Below the pieces are notes generated by a model. That model had not been told where the DNA came from. It ran no database searches and was given only the letters and a program-made list of their open reading frames with translations. From Theropithecus gelada (taxonomy: Eukaryota > Chordata > Mammalia > Primates > Cercopithecidae), in NCBI RefSeq assembly GCF_003255815.1, contig NC_037686.1, forward strand, positions 60,336,370-60,400,369: a DNA stretch of 64,000 nt, written 5' to 3'. Positions 34,128 to 47,090 of this stretch are shown here, piece by piece. Position numbers and translations under genes: made by a program. Each line of letters opens with the position of its first letter. Within the stretch, counting starts at the first letter, position 1.

Positions 34128-35677
34128 AACAATTTATATGTGGATAATTTGTGCAAATCATGTATCTTCTGGTCTTCAGTGGCACATAATGTTATGATTA
34201 AACTACAAGGACATAAAAGCCATTTGGGCACATCTTTTAAAACATGTTTAAACAAACATTATGATTTAACAAACTCTGCCAAGAACTGTCACAAGAAGCA
34301 AGAAATGAACACTTTTTAATACCAGATGTAAAGTGGTTTCTCCTAGCATAAAGTCAAATTGCATTAGTGACTCAGTCCTGTGACAGCTTGCACCCTGGAG
34401 ATTATCTCTTCAAAGTGCAGAGACAGACTGAAAAACATTAATGATATGTTTGTTTGAGAATCAGCTTAAATGTCTGCATATGAAATACTGAAATAATGTT
34501 TCTTAGCAGAGTCATATTTTTGCATTTGTTAAGACAATATAGTAGGGAATACTAATTTTATTTTGAATCTCTCATTAGTATTTCCATCTTTCAGGGCACC
34601 ACATACAGTTTTGACAGGAAAAGTAGGAGCAGAAATTCAGCCTGAGGTCCACTCACTAAACTGGGGCTGGCATGGGGCTATGCCTGCCCCATATGGAGGA
34701 AGGAGTGTCAACTTGTCAAGTCAGGCACTTTGCAGAGCTTTATCCATCCAGAAAGGACATCTTTTCCTCGATTGCACAAAGGTTTTCTATGGACCAGTGA
34801 CAGATCAGCATGTGATAGAACAGACCACTATTCAAAACATAAAACCAAATATAACATATTTGGCTAAAATAGTATCTAAATATCGTAAGTTTACAATCAT
34901 TCCTTTGCATGGTTTGAAGCGGTGGTACTAATGGTGATCACATTTTGGATTTATTGATAACGTAGAAATTTGCCTGAAATGTGTTGACAGGTATTATCTT
35001 ATTTTGCTTCTATAAGTACACAGGCCAAGTTAATATGAGTAAATGTCTATCAATGTCCAAGATTTGTAACTTCTATCTTAGTATAATTATGCAATTCAAA
35101 CATGTTTTTCTATGTTCTGTACCTACTGAAAGGTATGACTTGCTGTATACAATCCTTTCTCGGTAAGCTATGAAGGGGAAACTGAGTGAATAGTAGTTAT
35201 TTAGTACCAAGGACTTGAAGAATAAAAAAATACTTCTGCATATTTAAATGCCGAAGTAGATATTTTAGTATCAGAAGAAGATGTTCATTATACATTGTTA
35301 TGTGAAATACATAGATTACAAAAAATAATTTTATATAACCTAATGCATAGTCTTTTGCGGGGAGGTATGGTAATTACTCAGATAAAATTCTAGAAGTACA
35401 CAGGCCAAGCTGTTACGGTGTTTATCTCCATTTCAGTAATAATATATTTTTAAGTTATTCATTTGTGCAGACATGTTTTCTAATGTTTCAATGACGCTAA
35501 AGTTTATTTTTTTAATTGTCAAAAGAAAACCACCTTCTTAGGATAGTTTTTGCTACTAGGGAAGAGGGGAAAACAAAAAAATGACATATATATGCTATCA
35601 CTCGCATTCAGATCAGCACTGTTTCCTGCTAGTAATATTCCAGTGGATACCTACAGGATCTATCAATCCAAAATCTC
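34128..35677. other. Unassigned unique sequence
   Basis: Contains the longest open frame of the window that is not explained by a repeat (34563-34931, 122 codons from ATG). Its translation matches no family I know and has no signal peptide or domain motif. A 'tttccatctttcaggg' stretch upstream of 34600 looks like a splice acceptor, which is common by chance. A 17-base 'agtacacaggccaag'-type direct repeat occurs at about 35015 and 35395. I do not call a gene. Confidence 0.5.
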
Positions 35678-36183
35678 TGTATTAGTCAGGAACATTCAGA
35701 GAAACAGAATCAACAGTACGTGTGTATATACGAAATTTGCTCACATGATTGTGGAGGCTGCAAAGTCCCAATATCTGCATTCGGCATGCTGGAGACCCAT
35801 CGGAGCTGATGATCATGCAATTCCAGTCTAAGTCCAAAGTTCTGAGAACCAGGGAAATCCATGGTGAACATTCCAGTCCAAAAGCTGGCAGGGCAAAAAC
35901 CCAAGAGCCGATGTTTTAGTTCATGTCCCAAAGCAGGGAAAGATCAAAGTCCCAGCTCAAACCAGTCAGACAGTGGCAGTTCCTGCTTACTCAGATTTTT
36001 TGTTCTGTTCAGGCCTTCAACTGATTGGATGAGGGCCATTCATATTATGGAGGACAATCTGTGTTATGCCATCTACCAATTCAAATATTAATCTTACCCC
36101 AAAACCCTTCACAGACACATCTGTAATAATGTTTGACCAAATATCTGGGCACCCAGTCAAGCAGATAAAATTAATCATTGCAC
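35678..36183 (-). mobile_element. MLT2-type (ERVL) LTR, solo
   Basis: On the plus strand it begins 'tgtattagtcaggaacattc', the reverse of the family's 'ccctgactaatac' end. It continues with 'gcaggcctt'-type order: 'attgtggaggctgcaaagtc', 'caggccttcaactgattgga', 'gtttgaccaaatatctgggc', and ends near 'ttaatcattgcaca'. It is the same family as the copy at 58736, in the opposite orientation. The family name is from memory. Confidence 0.75.
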
Positions 36184-36254
36184 ATGCCTTGTTTTTATAC
36201 ATGCTGCTGCTGTATTTATTCATTTGATTCATATTTGACTATGTCTTTTCCCAT

Positions 36255-36700
36255 ATTAGAAACCTTAAATCATTTACCTTTTATATAGACTAAAAACCAA
36301 ATTCCACAATTTGGCAGAAGTACAGCAATCTGGTCCTAATCTCCCATCAACCCCCACATGTACCCTACACTCAAGCTACATTGCTCAGTGTGTTTCCTCA
36401 AAAGAATAAGTTGTTTTCTTTGTCTTTTTTTCTGTAACAAACATAGTTTTCTGAGTATTAAAGACTCTTCCTCACTTTTTCTACTAGGCAATAACTTATT
36501 CATCTTTTTGATCTAGTTCCAAATAAATGATTTTTCGTTTGCGAAATCTCAGATTAGCCATTTAAATCCATCTCTCCACTGTGGTCCCATAGCTTTTATT
36601 CTCATTGCCTTTATGAGATACTATATTATGTTATACTGTGTTATCATAGCAGATAATTTCATTTCTTGAATTATCCTCAATTGAAGTATTTCTATTAGAA
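36255..36700 (+). mobile_element. L2 fragment
   Basis: Order matches L2: 'atagactaaaaaccaaattc', 'cagcaatctggtcctaatct', 'tacactcaagctacattgct', then 'tgatctagttccaaataaat'. Strongly diverged and non-coding. Confidence 0.65.
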
Positions 36701-37063
36701 CCACAGAACATTCACCCTTCTTTATTCAATGCATCTCATCGTGTCTTGAAAATAGTATGCCCAGAAAAAATATCAAGAACAAAGGAGAAATAAAGATTTT
36801 ATGAGAAAAATACACCTTAAGAAAAATCATTTCAAACCTATCTATAGTACACACACGATAATGGAGGAAATAAAATTTATAGTGTTTGGAAGGAAAGAAG
36901 TGCATTTCACTATTCACAGGTGACATAATTAGCTATGTAGAAATTTCCACAAAATCCACAAAAAGGCACTGTAACTAAAATTGATTTTAGCAAAATCACA
37001 TGATACAAGGCTACTACAAATATTCAACTCCATTTTTACATAACAGCAAAGCCGATTAAAAAT

Positions 37064-37375
37064 TTATATTAGGCCAGACGTGGTGGCTCACGCCTGTAAT
37101 CCTAGCACTTTGGGAGGCCGAGGTAGGCGGATCACGAGGTCAGAAGATCGAGACCATCCTGGCTAACATGGTGAAACCCTGTCTCTACCAAAAATAAAAA
37201 AAAAAAAAAAAAAAAAAAAAATTAGCCGGGTGTGGTGGCAGGCACCTGTGGTCCCAGCTACTAAGGAGGCTGAAGCCAGGGAATGGTGTGAGCTTGCAGT
37301 AAGCCCAGATCGTGCCACTGCAATCCAGCCTGGGCAACAAAGCGAGACACCATCTCAAAAAAATAAATTATATTA
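37064..37375 (+). mobile_element. Alu (S/Y) with a 26-base A run in the middle linker
   Basis: Body 37072-37367, starting 'ggccagacgtggtggctcac'. 'ttatatta' flanks it at 37064-37071 and 37368-37375. The linker between the arms has expanded to 26 A's (37196-37221). About 15 bases of the right arm are deleted after 'gggaatggtgtg'. Confidence 0.92.
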
Positions 37376-37579
37376 AAAATACCATTTACAATATCAAACA
37401 TCATTAAGTTATTAAGTATAAATCTAAAAGAAATGTAGAGGGTCAGAATGCTGAAAATTATAAAACACTAATGAAAGATATCAGAGAACACCTAAGTAAA
37501 TGGAGTTATTTCCGTTTACAGTGGAATGTTATTGTCATTTCTCCCTAAATTGATCTGAAAATATGACGCAATTTTAACT

Positions 37580-37619
37580 AAATCACAACAGGACTTTTTA
37601 AATCACAACAGGACTTTTT
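37580..37619. repeat. 20-bp perfect tandem duplication within L1M
   Basis: 'aaatcacaacaggacttttt' occurs twice in a row with no differences, inside an otherwise badly decayed L1. The duplication must be much younger than the element. Confidence 0.95.
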
Positions 37620-39050
37620 GGAGAAATTCACATGAACTTTAAAATTCATTTGGAAAGGCAAAGAAACTAAATCTCAAAAAAGTAAAAATTTGAAGGATTA
37701 AAACTATATAATTTTAATACTAACTCTAAAGCTATGATAATCAAGACAGTGTTGCATCAATGAAAGCAGAAATGTAAATCAATATAACAGAATAGAGAGT
37801 GCAGAAATAAGCCCATATGCTTATGGTGAATCATTTTTGACAAAGTGCAAAGTTAATTCAATGGGGAAAAAATAATCTCCAACACACAGTATTGGAATAT
37901 GAGACACTCATATATATACACACACATATACACGTATACCTCAATCCAAACCTCATATCATATACAGAACTTAACACAAAACAGAACATATACCTAAATG
38001 TAAAACCTTAAACAGAAAAAAAAACAGAGAAATTATATATTATCTAAACTAAGACTCTCTACTTTTTTAAAGACAAAAGAGAATAGAAAGTAAAGCCACA
38101 GTCTAGAACACAGTATTCTCAAAACACATATTTGAGCACAGAATTATAACCATAATACTTAAAGAACTATCAAAACTTTAAGAAATCAGCTAAATAAACA
38201 AAAGCAAAATATTTCAAACAACATTTGCCAAAGAAGATACATAAACGGCAAATCACACATGAATCTATGCTCAAGATCATTAGTTATTAGAGAAATGCAA
38301 ATACAATCCTCAATAAGATTCCATTATACAGGTATTAGAATGGCAATACTAAAATTAAAAATAAAACTGGCAATACTAAGTGTTGACAAGGATACAGAGC
38401 AACAGAGATGCTCATACACTGGTAGTGGGAAAACAAAACTGTACATTTCCTTTGAAGAATATTTTCACAATTATTAAACATACATTTATCATATTATCAA
38501 GAAATCTCAGTTCCAGGTATTTATACAAGAAAAAATGAACTTTCTTAATCACAGGAAGTTCTGTGGATGAAGGTTTATAATTTTCAATTCACAATCACTA
38601 AACCCAAAAACAATCCAAGTGTCCTACAACCAGTAAAATGGTGGTTCTTCCATACCATGGAGTATTAGTGAACTGTAAAAAGAAGTATTGATGCAAACAA
38701 CATGAATGAATTTCAAATCATTATGGTAAGTGAGAAAAGCAAATTCAAAAGGCTATATACTGAATTGTTCAATTTACATGGATTTCTGAAAAAGACAATA
38801 TTATAGGCTTGGAAAACACATCAGTATTTGCTGGCACCTGAGAAACGGAGGGGGTAGGGACATTGACTACAAAAGAAAAAAAAGGAAATTCTGAAGGACA
38901 ATGAAATTGTTCTATATGTGGACAGTAAAACTATTTACAAAATTGTATGAATTTAAGACTTATAGAACTAGACACTATAAAGTGCAAGTTTAACAGTATG
39001 TTATATTTCAATAATACTGACTGCAAATAATAAAGTAAATAATTGATAAA

Positions 39051-42000
39051 ATGTATAGTAAATTAAAATCCAACAGTAACAAATACTCAGTTTTGACATG
39101 TGAGCACTAGTGGTTTGCTTGCACCTTATAATCTAGCACCTTAGGTTACTAAAACAAGCATATATGTGTATTAATAGTATACTTTTTTTCTTGCAGTATA
39201 TAAGAAACAAAATAAGTAGATTAAATACAAATGGCCAAAGACATGAGAGCTCACTCTACTCAGGAAATGGAGATAATACTAAAGACCAGCTCATAGTACA
39301 TACACATTTAGCTAAGTAGTTTTTCTTGGAACTTCACAAATGCAGTTTTTGTATTAGGTATTAGTTATTAGTTATTGCTAATAATGCCACTATTTGCTTA
39401 CATGTTGTTATGTGAAAATGATGTTATAAAGAAATAATTTGTGTGTACAGCTTCATTATTGTAAAAAATACAACTAGCTCTAAATTGTATAAAACTATGA
39501 AAGTTTGTGTTTTCATCACGAAGTCTGTATTTGTGTTTTGAATTTTAAATTTTTTAGGAATGTGTTCTGATGGCATGATTTTAAAGACAAGAAAACATTT
39601 TGGAAATGTTACACAGATAAAGAAGTTTGTATCATATCAGATTGTTAATCACTGCTTCACTCATCAGAAACACATACTATGAATGAAAAAATAAAATCAG
39701 TTGAACTAAACGGTTTATTTGGTGACATTGTAAAACTTCGATACTACATAAAAAGTAATATGTATTATTCTTCCTATATTATTCTCATTATGTTTTAATA
39801 TGGAAGTTCTTCATAAACAACTCTTATGGCATGCTGAAATGCAGTATATATTCTAGTTTTAAAATAAGTTCTATTGACAATGTTTGAATTCCTGAATGAA
39901 CCACTCTGCAAGAACTTTCTGTAATATAAAAAACTGATTTGATCCTAACTTAAAAATACACAAAATAAACAGGAAGTCTAATGTCTTTAGTAAATTATTT
40001 TAATACTTTCATGCCTGGAAGACAGACACACACACACACAAACACACACATGCACATACACACACACACTACAATGGATCTTGATATTATACATCTGTGA
40101 AAAATTATCATGACACCTCCAAATTTAACAGAATATTTTTAATTTTATTTTCTTATCAAAGATCAACAACAGAAAAACATGAAATCCATTCTTTCTATTA
40201 AAATATAATTGAAATATGATTAAATTTATAAAGTTAATGATTAAAAGTAGCTATTGATGTAGAATTGAAGAGAAATTTTAAAAATACAAAATCACTTGCT
40301 TTATAAAAATAGATAAAAGTGAATTCCGTCAGCTTACTGTAATCATTGCAAATTCTTTTCTTCCAGTCTAGCACCACGCCTCTCTGAGACTGGCTTCTCC
40401 ACTGAGTGTTATGAAATCAACACACTAACATTTAAGATCAACACTATCCCCTATGAGTGGCATTGTCATTTATCCAACCTAGATTATATAAATTAACAAC
40501 CAAAATGCAAACTTATCACATTAAAAACTTCATTGGCATACACGTGATTGATTCAAAACGCACACATAGCAGTTTAGTGTTGGGACTGCTACTTCACTTG
40601 TAACCTTTGTTTGGTCATAGTTGAGAAACAACAGAAAGTTGCAACTGTAATAGTATTTTTATATAAAGTACCTATGTAAATGATTTTAATTAAAAAGTGT
40701 GCATTTTTTGCAACCCTATCTTATTGCACATTGATCTGAGTATTGGAATAATATTGGATCTGGTAAATCTAATAATAAAATCATTCTTATTTCATTTCTC
40801 TTTTATTTTTATGTTTGTTTTTAATTGTATTTTACAAAAGCATAGGTCTCTGACAATTAGAAATTAAAAAGCAAAACTGTACCTCACAATAAATGGTATG
40901 AGAAATAGTGCTATAAAATTTATCTCATAATAAGGAAAAATAGAATGATTAATAGTTTTTCACAGAAAATTGGGTTATATTGTAGTGAGGTGCCTAAAGA
41001 ATGTTAATAAACATCAAACTGCAAAGTGCTGTAGTCTTTACTAAAGCCCTATAGTGGGCTGGCTCTTAGCCCTGTCTTGTTAAAATTTTAATTAATAACC
41101 AGGAGGAAAAGAGATAAAGGACATGTTTTTAAGATTTGTAGATGGCAGCAAGCTAGGAGTGATAACTAACTCAACAGACACAAAATCAAGAGAAAAAGTG
41201 GTTTTGACCATCTGTCATACTGCATAGAAACTCAGACAACATTTTATGGAACTCAAGCAAAAGTCTGGTACTTTACAAAACTCAGTGGTATACTTTCAAA
41301 AAAAAATGAAAGCTTTTTGGAGTAGTTCCTTAAAAAGAAAAATTCAGAAATTTTGATTGCATGTGCAAATACTTTATGATTAGTGGGATGAGGCTCCTGA
41401 AAATTCTAACACAGAAAGACACTTTGTTTGCAAAAGACAAGTTAACATGGGTGAAGTATCCCATTATTCTCCAGGCTCAAAAGTCAATTTCAAATTGGAT
41501 TTTTATTTCTGCCTTTGTCAAGTATAAAGAATTTTTCTTCTGATCATGATCATCTCTCCATTGTTCAAATCCTAAATCAAATGACCTGAGGCTTTTTGTG
41601 TCCTGGACCTTCAGTGGTACAATCAAGAAGAGCCATGGGATTCAAAGCGGAAGTGTCAGAGCTGGGCAAAAGGTTTTTGGCACAGTTGTGAGTGTTTCTC
41701 TGCAAGCATGAAGCTCAGTGGGCAACAGGACAGGCTGATTCTGGGTACTGGCAGCTGTTCAAGCAAGAGGAGAGCGAGAGTGACAGCTCTGGGCCAAGTT
41801 GGTTTCCCCTACTCTCCCTGGTGTTGGGATTGAAGTCTGTCTGTCTTTACTCCTGAGAAGCTAAGTCCCCCCATTCTTTTCTCTGGATTTTTTTCCCCCC
41901 TTTTCTCTTTTCCTTTTGCCTTCCCTTTTCTTTGAAGAAACAAAACAAAGCAAAACAAAACCCTTTCCACGTAGGTAGGCAGCAGTTTGAGTCTATGTTT

Positions 42001-43369
42001 GAAAGGGAAGCGGGCAGCATAGAAAGCCACACAAGAAGCAGCCTTCATTTTTCAGTGTCTCAAGTTTAACTAAAAATGTTTGAGGAGAAATTGTATCATG
42101 ACAATGTTCATATTAATCATAATAGCTTACTATTAAAATGCAGCTGTCTATATTATGGAATAGTGTATGACGTTTACTTCATTTTACAATGAGGTTTTAA
42201 AGAAATTTGGAGTATGTAGTAGGCACCTCCAAGTAATGTGCCTCATGCCTCCATTTCCGGATTTCTAAAATGAAAATAACAGTAATATTGCACTCCATTT
42301 TATATCCATATTATTGGCTTTATTTGGATATGGTGGCCAAAGTGCCCTAAATTAGTCCCAGTAAATTCCTCAAATTCCTGACGGTGGTTTCATGTGTTCT
42401 CCTTACTCATCCCTCACCCCCTTCCTCGCCTGCGTCTTCACCAGAATGCCTCAGTGTTGCATCCCCTGCTGACCACTTTAGGAACATTGCCGATGTGCTA
42501 GGGACACTGTCTGCGGCATGCTGACCACTGAGATGCCCCTGCTTCATCTTCAGGCAGAGCACACAACTACTCCATCTGGAACACGGGCAGGCCCCCTTCG
42601 TTCCTCAAAGCGCAATGGTACCCTGGACAGAACTTTAACAAGACTATACTGAAGGTCTGTGGGAAAAGAAAGGGAAACCAGCCTCAGTATCTTAAAGCTG
42701 AGACCTTCCTCAGAGCCAGCTGCTTAAGGAATGTGCAGACATCTTCAGAAGCACTCCACGGCCCAACAGGCCTAGGAAGTATTTTCTATAACCCTTTGAG
42801 AGGGAGGATTCGCCTTCTTCCAGGTTGATTAAAAATGTAAACAAGCATTCCCTCAAGTAGAGAGCCTCAGAGTGACACACTTTCATAACAGAGAGGACCA
42901 AGCCCCTGATACACAGCCACCAAATATTCTGACAACACTTATCTGTCACAAAGGCCAGTAAAATCCTTCGGTATGCCCTTTCCCGGAGACCTAAAGTCCA
43001 CATTGCCTCCAAAGAAGAGTTGCATGAAAACAAAGAGAAGTATGTAGAGACAACGGTGTTCAAACGAAGTTTTAGAAAAAGAAATTTCTCAATAGGAAAT
43101 AATTCATAGTGTGATCATTCTGTTGAAAAAAATAAATGCTGGTCATGTTATAAAGAGAAGACAGAATCACAATTAGAAGTTTATTTTTGAGGGCTATTTT
43201 CCTTCACTTAAGTCTATCCTCAAATTTATGCATAGGTATTTGTTTGTTCGATTTTATTTTTAAATACGAAAATATAGAAAATGAAATATTTATGAAATAT
43301 TTGATATTAAAGAAGACATCAATGTGTGAAATGTTTATAAAATATATACATACTGTTGTACTGAATGAG
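39051..43369. other. Longest stretch without recognised repeats
   Basis: Contains a CA-rich microsatellite (listed separately) and a GC-richer block at about 42370-43030. In that block one plus frame is open from about 42532 to 42822 without an ATG start, and the minus frame 42710-43063 has 117 codons. Neither resembles a known protein. I cannot tell whether this is unique DNA, an old unnamed repeat or an exon of a non-coding transcript. Confidence 0.5.
40024..40068. repeat. (CA)n microsatellite, imperfect
   Basis: CACA runs interrupted by 'aaacac', 'atgcac' and 'atacac'. Confidence 0.95.
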
Positions 43370-43995
43370 TTGGATCTTCAGAGTAAATTCCTAGAATTTG
43401 GACTATAGATGAAAAGGTTAACATATATCTAGTTTTTTTTTTTTTGAGGTATTTCCAAATTCCCTCATGAAGGATTTTACCAGTTTGCACTCCTACTAAA
43501 TATGTAAGAAAGTTATTGTTTCTACATACTCTTGCAAGGAGAGTATATTATATACTCTTGTTAGCAGAGTGTATTATTATGCATCTTAATTTTTGCCATT
43601 CTGATAATTCTGATAATATGATGGCTTTTATGTGCGTCTTTTGATTATCAGAGAGGCTAAACATCTTTCCATATGCTCGGAGGTTTTACATACGTTTTCG
43701 ATAGATTGTTTTTTTAATCCATTGTCATGAGCCTTTGTGACTTTTTCTCTCATAATTATGAGTTTCTTATTATTAAGGTATCAGTCCTTGATCAGTGATA
43801 CAGTGGTATATATTCTCTCATTTTCCATTTGTCTCTTGACTTCGTTTTGGTGTCTTTTTCCTATTCAATTACTCTCTTCTTAAAGGTTTATGCAGTCAAA
43901 TGTGTCAAGATTTCTTTCACTGGGTTTTTCTCCAATTGCAATTGTGGTCTTAAGTAGCAGGCCAAATCTTAGTTGAGTTATTCTATCCTTATGTT
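43370..43995 (-). mobile_element. Old L1M fragment (ORF2 3' part)
   Basis: The plus strand reads as reversed L1: 'gtaaattcctagaatttgga' (about 43382), 'gttttaccagtttgcactcc'-like order (about 43470), 'atttttgccattctgataat' (about 43590), 'aggtatcagtccttgatcag' (about 43776), 'gcagtcaaatgtgtcaagat' (about 43892). Confidence 0.75.
43526..43577. repeat. 26-bp tandem duplication with a palindrome
   Basis: 'atactcttgcaaggagagta' plus 'ttattat'-type end repeats once with five differences. Within the first copy and the junction, 'agagtatat' and 'atatactct' (43540-43558) form a perfect 9-bp inverted repeat around one base. Confidence 0.88.
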
Positions 43996-45949
43996 GCCTA
44001 TTAAGACTCTTGTCTTTAGCATTTGTGGTCAGCCTGACAGCTAGGCAGAGTAAATGCAGATAATTTGTGCCTCCAGTCCCAGGTACTCTCCTTTTCTTGT
44101 TTCTTCTTTCACTTCCCAGTGAAGATTTAATATTTTTTAAAATTTTTATGTATTTTTGCTTCCATGTGTGGTGCAGACAAGGGCTGGCCTCAGGCTAGAA
44201 GCAATGAAAATGAGAAAATCAGTCCCGCAATTCCTTTTTGCCAATGGTGGTTTACTTGCCAGTTTCTGCTACATTTTGATCATTCCTCAGTGACTTCCAG
44301 TGGCTGTTCATTTTTGTATTTTCTCTAGAGTTTATAGCTACTATCTGTGGGAAGTTGATTCAATGGAAGCTAACTTGTCCCTTACTAGGAGTGAAACCCA
44401 AGCATGTAAATTTTGTCAAACTTAGAAAGCCTTATCCTATACCCATGTTGAGGACAAGTTTCCAAAGTAATTAGATAATTCTAACTAGAAAAGGTTTACC
44501 CTAATGAGTTCTCAAATATTCATTTTTCCAAAAATTCTTAACTTTTAGTACAAAATCAATTTTATTTCATAAGAAAAAGCGAGTATTTTTGCCACTTGTT
44601 GCAAAAGGTCAATCTGGTTTTAATAGTCTCTTATATCGCTATCTGAAAAGTAAACTGCATAACTACCATGCCTTATAAAAATGATTGTTTCAGTGACCAT
44701 AAGAGATATTAAAATCAGCAATAGCAAGTAACCAAACTTTATTTACATGGACAATTCAAACAAAATATGATTTGATCAACAATGACCTCTGCTGAGGAGC
44801 AAATGCACACATCATGAAGCCTCTGGTACTCAATTTGAGCATTACCTTTTATATTTCTATGAAAGATAAAAAAGAACAAGAAAACAAGGGCAAAGTTAAT
44901 GATGAGAACTGCAATCCATCCTCCTCTTTTACATTAAGTGTTCCAGTTATTTACTGATAGTGACAGTAATTTCAAGGATGCTTGTTTAACTGCAGTCTGT
45001 TTGAATGGGTATGAGTCTCTATGCTGAATGGTCTCTAAAAGCTGTGAATAGTTACATTAGCATATCAAAAGCCTTCCAAAGTGTCTTTGGGAGTTTTTAT
45101 TTTCTTTTATCTGCAGGTTTTCTCTGTTTGGAAGCAGTTGGTAAGAAGTGTATCTTGGGATCTGAGTTTTATTTCAAGGTTATTGAAGTATCACAGGAGT
45201 ACAGTCAAATGAAAAACTGATGAATAATATCCAGGGGGCACTGCTAGTAAGACAACCCCGTCGTTTCAAGAAACTTGAGAAATAATGATAAAGAAACATT
45301 TTTTCGAGTCTGTTGCTAGTGAGAATAAATTTTGACAGAATAGTCAACTTCTTTTTCTACGTTTGACTATAAATTGTACATTTCCAATATTCCACTTCAC
45401 AATGAATGCCTATCATTTTGCAGTACTAAGCTCTTATGTTCAAGAAATACCTAAACTTTAAACACAAAATTGTTGTCTAAAATAGAATAATGTAATATAA
45501 AATAAATCCAAGACCATTTAAGATATTCATGTTTTTGTTTAACAGTAAGCTTTGGAGTAACTTTCAGGAGGTTTTCCCATACTAATTTTGTCATTAACAA
45601 TGTGCCAATAAGAAAGGTCACTTATGTTATCTAGGTATAATATTCTGCATATCCAGACTAGGTGATAACAAAAGTTCTTTCTTCTTGAAGATTGTCTGGT
45701 ATCTACTATTGTCTAATAAATTAAAAAGTCCTTAGTGTAAACATATACAAATAAATACACACAAAAAATATAAATGGAAAATCAACACTCAGAGAGTGTG
45801 TCCTCATCATGCGACTTAAGAAATATTTTATCTTTGAAAACTTTTGTGGGCTTCTCAGCAAGTTGGCTTAACATGGAGCAGCTAAAATAGTCAGAAACCT
45901 GTAATCTTACTCTCTTAAAGAATGAGAAGACAGATGTCAGGACTACCAC
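43996..45949. other. Unassigned unique sequence
   Basis: No repeat or gene recognised. Confidence 0.5.
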
Positions 45950-46335
45950 TGAAGTTACAAAATTCAAAAAGGGGGAAGTTTGGAAAAAAGAAAACCATAC
46001 AAGGGCAGCACCGAATTCTGCATATAAACTCTGACTCAATCTCTGGCAGATCCAGGAATTGGACTTGCATGCAACAGATTCCAAGCACTACTTACAAAGC
46101 TAAAAGATCTGAAAACATCTCAGCTGCTGTCAACAATAGGGGACTCCGTTTGCAGTTTGTGTTTAGCCATGCTAAACTTCTAAAACAAAAGGTTAAACAT
46201 CATATAAATACCATTCTAGAAGAAAAGGAGGGAATATATGGAGCAGAAATATATTTGAAGAATTAATGGACAAAAATTTCCCCAAGTTGATGAAAGGCAT
46301 AAGTTTACAAATTTAAGATCATCAATCTTAATTAG

Positions 46336-46809
46336 TGTAACTGATCCTATATTATAAAAATCATAAGGTGTTTAACTTTTCTTTGTCCTTTTCTTCCTCC
46401 ATGCATGATTGATTGCATGTAATTATCTCAGGAGACAGTAGTCACTAATAATTGATTAACTTCATATTCTAACCCACCGGGGGTTGCCTGAAAGATTAAT
46501 AAACTTGTTTTTCTTTTAAAGAACAATAATCCTTAGGTCATACAGAGTTCTTTGATGGCATCTAGAAGTTCAATCTGAGGAGGGAGGCAAACAACTTTGA
46601 TCATGGAAGGTTCTCACCTCACACACACCTTCCTTATTCATGAAATCACCCAGTTAGGTTCAAAAGTAGATCGGACTTCAGAGTTTGTCTCTCCCACTCT
46701 CCCGCTTTGGCCAAATCAAATAAATCTTTCTCTGCTCCTATGCACTGATGTGACATTGTTTGGCTTACTCCGCACTGGATATTCAAACCCAAATTTGGGG
46801 GTTCTAACA
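46336..46809 (+). mobile_element. LTR-like insertion in the L1M
   Basis: The interrupting sequence begins 'tgtaactgatcc' and ends 'gggggttctaaca', the TG...CA form of an LTR. Near its end 'caaataaatctttctctgct' carries an AATAAA signal about 85 bases before the 3' end, as in ERV1-class LTRs. It separates L1 sequence that should be adjacent. Family not named, and no clean target-site duplication was found. Confidence 0.5.
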
Positions 46810-47090
46810 ACAGCAGAATAAATACAAAGAAAATCACACCTAGACACATCATAATCAAATCGTTGATTCAAACCTTAGAAGAAAGTCTTCAAAGTAGAAA
46901 TACAAAAGGAACACTTTACATACATGGGAGGAATAATATTAATGTCTGCTGACTTTCATCAGAAACAATAAAAACCAGAAGACAGTGTAATAATATTTCA
47001 AAAGCTAAGAACATTTTCAACTTAAGATTTCCATTTCCAGTGAAAACATCTTTCAAAAATTTAAAGCAAAATGAAAATATTTTCCAATGA

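Larger units (their letters stand above)
36860..39050 (+). mobile_element. Old L1M, 3' half (ORF2 end and 3' UTR), split by an Alu
   Basis: L1 landmarks run in order on the plus strand: 'tcactattcacaggtgacat' (about 36907), then the Alu at 37072-37367, then 'aaaataccatttacaatatc' (about 37377). 'gctatgataatcaagacagt' (about 37730), 'agaaatgcaaatacaatcct' (about 38290) and 'cataccatggagtattagtg' (about 38650) follow. It ends with 3' UTR-like sequence to about 39050. The 72-codon frame at 38259-38477 is a remnant of the ORF2 C-terminal part; no frame could make a functional enzyme. Confidence 0.85.

Noticed and set aside
38259..38477. 72-codon plus-strand frame
   Set aside because: Remnant of L1M ORF2 C-terminal sequence, no start context or full domain.
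42710..43063. 117-codon minus-strand frame as a gene
   Set aside because: Cys/Leu-rich peptide without a recognisable domain, overlapping open frames on the other strand; chance frame in a GC-richer block is more likely.
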